Shown: positions 59,641 through 64,000 of the stretch, piece by piece
How the letters are laid out: the number at the start of each line of letters is the position of its first letter
How positions within the stretch are numbered: the first letter of the stretch is position 1
Source: Protonemura montana
Taxonomy: Eukaryota > Arthropoda > Insecta > Plecoptera > Nemouridae
Length of the DNA stretch: 64,000 nucleotides
Direction: 5' to 3'
NCBI GenBank assembly: GCA_947568835.1
Contig: OX387603.1
Span: 20,980,651-21,044,650 of the forward strand
Made by a program: the position numbers and the translations under genes
Notes under the pieces: model-generated
What the model was told of the DNA's origin: nothing
Database searches by the model: none
Seen by the model: the letters and a program-made list of their open reading frames with translations, nothing else

Positions 59641-60684
59641 GCTGCGTGAGTTTCCTGCCTCCATGTAGCCGCAATGACCGGTCCTCTTCGTGGGAAGTGA
59701 TTACTCAAGACGGGAGCTCACTTAGTTTGTCGCACTGTCGTCTCCGCACCATCTGTAATGCTCACCGCTTCCTCCACTTTCCTGAAGCCAACGACTCTCG
59801 AGAGATAGCTAAGAAGATTCTACCCTTTGCAAGACAAATGGAAATCACAAACTTCCGCCAGATAAAATTTACGCAAAAACAGTGTTATCGGTATTGTTAT
59901 TTAGTCGTCCAAAGCTAGATAAATTGCCGTAGCTTTGTTTTGTGTAAAATAAAGTTCTTCAACTAATTCCAGGACTTTTTCATGCTTTTCTTCTACACAA
60001 CTGCATTGTTTCCTCCAATTTTCTTTCTTAGAGTGTGAATTCGAGCAAAATTCATCTCTACTCCCGTTGATTTTTATTATTTGTTCGCTTTGACATCTAC
60101 TTTCGTTGGTCCTTACTGTCAAACTCTCGTTTCCACTATCGTACCTTATCTCTCCCTTCGCCGCAGTCTGAACCCCTATTCCACGCGGCACAAGGGGTCG
60201 CTTTCATGTGAGATTTGCATTCTTGTGAGACAACGTTCTAAGTTCAAACTTCAAACCATCATTTAACTTTAACTTGCCTTCTATTAGAATAATTTACGTG
60301 TGCAAGACGTGATACTGATTCATTTTGCGATGTCTTTGATGGAATATAATGTGAAAAAAAATGGCGCTTTAGAAATTTATCACGGTTCTATGAATGTTTA
60401 AACGAGTTTCAACAGGCGAACGCTTTTCCATGTCGGATTGCGTTGCTCTAAGTGAAACTCATACAATTTACAGCTCTCTAAATATAATTTTCTGTTTCTC
60501 TCCAATTGTTATGTTTCGCAGTTTGCGATAGTTGTGTTGTTGTACTTTAGTGAAATGTAGCATATTGCCTCGGTGTGAGAACCGGTGCAGCAGGTCTGAT
60601 AGTTTCGGGAGAGTTTCGCTTCGCCGGCTGCGGGCGGGCAGTTCACGAACTACACATGGCCCGCCGTTCTGAGGTGACAGAAGA

Positions 60685-60746
60685 ATGATGGAATGTGGTG
60701 AATTAACGAATTCCGGACATTCTTTCGACACTTCCGAACAGTTCGG
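60685..60746 (+). CDS. Possible coding first exon C of the plus-strand gene
   Basis: The ATG at 60685 is immediately followed by a second ATG; an upstream in-frame TGA bounds it. Twenty codons (starting MMECGELTNSGHSFDTSEQF) plus two bases GG reach a donor GG|GTGAGC, again phase 2 like the exons ending at 4211 and 58649. A GC-richer leader (about 60580-60684) precedes it. At this length the match could be chance. Confidence 0.3.
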
Positions 60747-63420
60747 GTGAGCCATCGGTGAAATACCGACTGGTCTGCAGAATAATTTACAAATGGATAT
60801 CTTGCTATCGGGTTTTGTCGGGCTTGCGTTTGAATTTCCATCGCGTTTTAATTACGAGGTCCTTGTTGATCGAAACTAGCATCGATTTAGCTGTGTGAAT
60901 GCATATTCATTTGTCTTGACACTGTGATTTCCGTGAGTTTTGACCGCATGGCGCTGCTGTGGTGTACAGGGAAACGTTAAATTACACTAGTTATAAAAAA
61001 ATAAAAAATAAACATGTTTACCGCAATCGGTGAAAAGCTGTTCCGGTGTTTTGGAAAATTTCCGGGAAGATAAATGCTGGAAAATTGGCTAAATATAGTT
61101 TAGAAATCATAGTGGTGAACGAATGTACTCAGATATATTATCTTCTATAAGATTAACGCAAAAAGCCCTTTTGTTCCCTCTTCCCAAAAGTTTGACGTCT
61201 CAATTGCTTAACGTTTGCTGTCGGCTGAAAATGACTGCCAAAGGAATAAATCCTGGTTCTTTTCTTTTATAATTTGAGTTACATTTCCTCGGAAGGATGA
61301 TGTTCAAACAAATATCGCTATGAATTTTTCTCTCGGTTACCAAAACTGGAGTGTGCTTTGACTAGCCAGGGAAAACTGTAGAGGCAACCATTTCTTTTGA
61401 CGCGTTTCTTCTGGAGGCAGCCACTCAAAAGGTGTTAATTGATTGTTTCTCTCGCGTACTTGAAACTTGAAAGGGGCATCTCATGAGAGGTCGCTCGTGC
61501 GAATTGTTGATCAAACGCTTCTCGAGTGACAGCCAAGAATCTTTGCAAAAAGGTTGTGAATTGGTTAATTAAGAAGCGATGTTGATCTAAAGAAATGGGT
61601 CAGAGTCTGATCCAACAGAAACGACGTCACGAGATAGAAAAAGAGTGTAGTACGCCATTAAATTCATTCGTGAAGGCTAACTTTGCTCAAAGAACAAACG
61701 AAAGATTGAATTTTTTTTTTTTGGGTCACCAGTCTTTTTGCAAGAAAAACAATTGTCCTTGGCAGGATGGAAGCGATTGCAATTTAAAATTTTGTTACTA
61801 GGAATGTGGTTTTTTTCTATAACTTTACTTCAAATATTATTCATGGCTGGAACTATGAAAGTAAAGTATTTTCCGGCAAAATGTACGAGTATCGACAAAA
61901 TAGCCCCATAAAGTTTCGCCCTGCATTATTTTTAGCGAGCTTTTCTTGCAGTTCAGAACACACATGCACATGAAAATATCAACTTTACAGTTACGACGTT
62001 CGTATTTATGACTTTCTGTGAAAATGCACTGGACTACTTTTGGTAGTTTTGTTTCAATACGTGCGTAAAGCACCCCGTATAAAAACCTATACCTTGGAAC
62101 TCCATTGGGCACGCATTTTGGGTTGCACTGTATCAAATTTATTTTAACACAAAACATTCAATACCCATTAGAATGAGTGGATATTTTTACCATAATTGTA
62201 ATTAATGTATTCATTCAAAAGTAAATAGAAAAATATTCTAAGCCAGCTAGTATTGCACTTTCAAATATTTTTAAAAATGCCGGGCCCGGATGCACAAAGC
62301 AGTGTTTTAACCCACGAACCTTGGTTACCAACTGGTGATAACAACTTAACTCACAAATGTAAAGGAGTTGAGCTTTCACTCTGCTTTGTGGGGCCCAGAA
62401 ACAATTTAAACTAATACGATTCTCTTTTCTGCACACATCATTGCTTTCCATTTTCCTCCAACACTATACGTAATTTCCGAAAACGAACCCGCCCTAGTCA
62501 TGAATCATCATCAAAATCATGGTACACGACACTTTCTCCTGATTAGGCACTTGGGGTCTTCGTATTAATAGATTAATGTGATATCAAATTGTTTCAAGGC
62601 ATAATAGTTGGCTTCTGAGAGTATACATGCATACCATTTTATGCCCAAGACGGCAGTAAAAAGAAAATGGCACATAAAAAAGGAGTGTATGCTTCCGACG
62701 TTACAAAGACACGCGAAAGTTTCATTTTGTTTTTAGCTGTGACTTTGTTTGTCTAGGGGTCATGCAGAAAATGTTTCTCTATTTTGTATCTCTCTAAATA
62801 CTCTCGGGCGCGCATAGATTCCGTAGCCGAGCAAATCGTGAGTTATGACTGAAAAGAAAGATTAGAGGACAAGATTGTGCCGACGCTACCTTATGTGCAC
62901 GGCAGCTGGGAAATTGAAAACGTCTGATACATGGCTGGCGCGTCAAGGTGTTAACACACAAGTTTGCTTACCAGGCTGGAAAAGCACCTGGGACAGGCTT
63001 ACAGGCAATTTCCCCGAGTAAATTTACTTAACGCCATATACTTTATGTCAGTGCATAGAGACATTTGGCGATTTAACTGAAAGACTTGGGTCATAAAAGA
63101 AACATTCGAAATGTTTTATCGTCGTCGATTCATTCGGTGGTATTGGGTTTTGTCTCAGAAGATTTTTTAATTTAAGCCTTCACTTACTTGTGTTCTTTTA
63201 GACATTATGAAATTCCTTTTAAATAGTAAATTATGGTTGAATTAGCATATATTTCCATATTTTCTAACATAACAAAGAAACCGTTTCAATTGCTTGTCAC
63301 TGACCCGGATTACAAAGCAATTAATTATGTGATATGAATGTGCTGATTAAAATGAGCGGACTTCCTATGCGAATACATTTTTATAAACTAGTCGATAATA
63401 GTTGCTACATTTTCGTACAG
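60747..63420. other. Gene-free stretch, probably intronic
   Basis: No supported exon. Short ORFs, such as 61595-61801, lack domains and splice support. Confidence 0.4.
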
Positions 63421-63690
63421 ATGGCAGGTTCTCGCTAGTTCCAGACTCTTCTGTCGACGTCGCTACCGATCGTTACAGCATTTCCCGACTTTTCCGGTGC
63501 TAGTTCACAGTTTTCACGTCGGATGGCGCAGCTCTCTACTTGTACGCCTGCGACCTGGAAACAGCGCGCGCTATCGAACTTTTCCTGAATCATTACAACA
63601 CGATTTGGCACGAACTTCGCAAAAACGTCACCTTTACCTTGACATCATCGTTCAGGATCACATTTTTGCAAATATTTCGACTGGCAATAA
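63421..63690 (+). other. Codon-like patch with competing open frames
   Basis: An acceptor-like ATTTTCGTACAG precedes 63421. Frames downstream read protein-like (for example DGAALYLYACDLETARAIEL, ending at a stop near 63690), but three frames compete and no donor fits well. It could be an exon edge or an old transposon fragment. Confidence 0.2.
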
Positions 63691-63900
63691 AGTGATTTTA
63701 TATTATAAGAAGGTAATTTCGTGTTGTTTACATTCATTTTATTATCGATTTGCTTTTTCTTTGTCGATCTTCAATTGCTTTACTTGTAACATAGAATCTA
63801 TTAGAAATTCTATACTTTCTCTGTGGCTTTAGATGTTTTTAACAGATTCATATTCATGATAATATCACTTCATCTGATTTATACCCCAATTTTTGGCAAT

Positions 63901-63940
63901 CCCCCCCCCCCCCTCTCCCAACACCCACCCACCCACCCGG
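63901..63940. repeat. Poly-C plus ACCC microsatellite
   Basis: A C run (about 14 bases) is followed by CTCTCCCAA and CACCCACCCACCCACC. Confidence 0.75.
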
Positions 63941-64000
63941 CGTGTATTCGGCAGTTTTCCACGAAGCTTCAGGTTAAATTCTCCGTGTATTTTACTTATG

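Noticed and set aside
1..64000. CRISPR arrays, operons, phage or bacterial genes
   Set aside because: No regularly spaced identical repeats and no dense gene packing. Introns and polyA signals point to a eukaryote.

Overview
The window looks like eukaryotic, arthropod and most likely insect DNA. It is AT-rich with long gene-free stretches, GT-AG splice signals, TATA boxes paired with TCAGT-type initiators, AATAAA polyadenylation signals, tRNA-derived repeats, a non-LTR retrotransposon tail and fold-back elements. It also holds short secreted peptides with the layout of insect diptericin/attacin-type antimicrobial peptides. I cannot name the species.

The main content is an immune-peptide locus at about 18.3-25.4 kb, all on the minus strand. 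Three paralogous genes encode secreted glycine/proline-rich peptides of 99, 107 and 103 aa. They share a C-terminal block around NLW-S-NGRTQVF...VPF-GRP. A fourth gene encodes a secreted proline/tryptophan/arginine-rich peptide with four 9-residue repeats (PWTxRPxIx). The three paralogues share one gene plan: a non-coding first exon, an intron, then an exon with a 17-18 nt leader and the whole coding sequence. Core promoters can be read for two of them, each with a kB-like element near the TATA box. Between the third paralogue and the proline-rich gene lies a further TATA-driven spliced transcript with kB-like sites but only small ORFs. An old LINE tail sits between the first and second paralogues.

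The plus strand carries two, perhaps three, coding first exons (4039-4211, 58402-58649, weaker 60685-60746). Each starts with ATG and reaches a consensus donor after the same two bases (GG), leaving the same phase. They fit alternative first exons of one large gene continuing beyond the right edge. If so, the immune locus is nested in its intron on the opposite strand. CpG-rich patches near 40.1-40.5 kb and 44.9-45.0 kb may be further untranslated first exons.

At the left edge (1-1108, minus) is a 5'-partial-to-window-edge ORF joining a SAP-like domain, a coiled coil, a KTEES repeat and the start of an SGNH/GDSL-hydrolase-like domain. This is the type of ORF that accompanies some retrotransposons.

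The rest is mainly intronic or intergenic sequence with repeats: three copies of a fold-back MITE-like element, a three-copy dispersed repeat, six copies of a short CCCGCAGA-containing motif in two clusters, two elements with CAGTGGCGTAACTA ends, an inverted pair of tRNA-like sequences beside an AT palindrome, a tandem repeat of about 67-68 bp, and several poly-C tracts. No rRNA, CRISPR array or intact functional tRNA gene was recognised.
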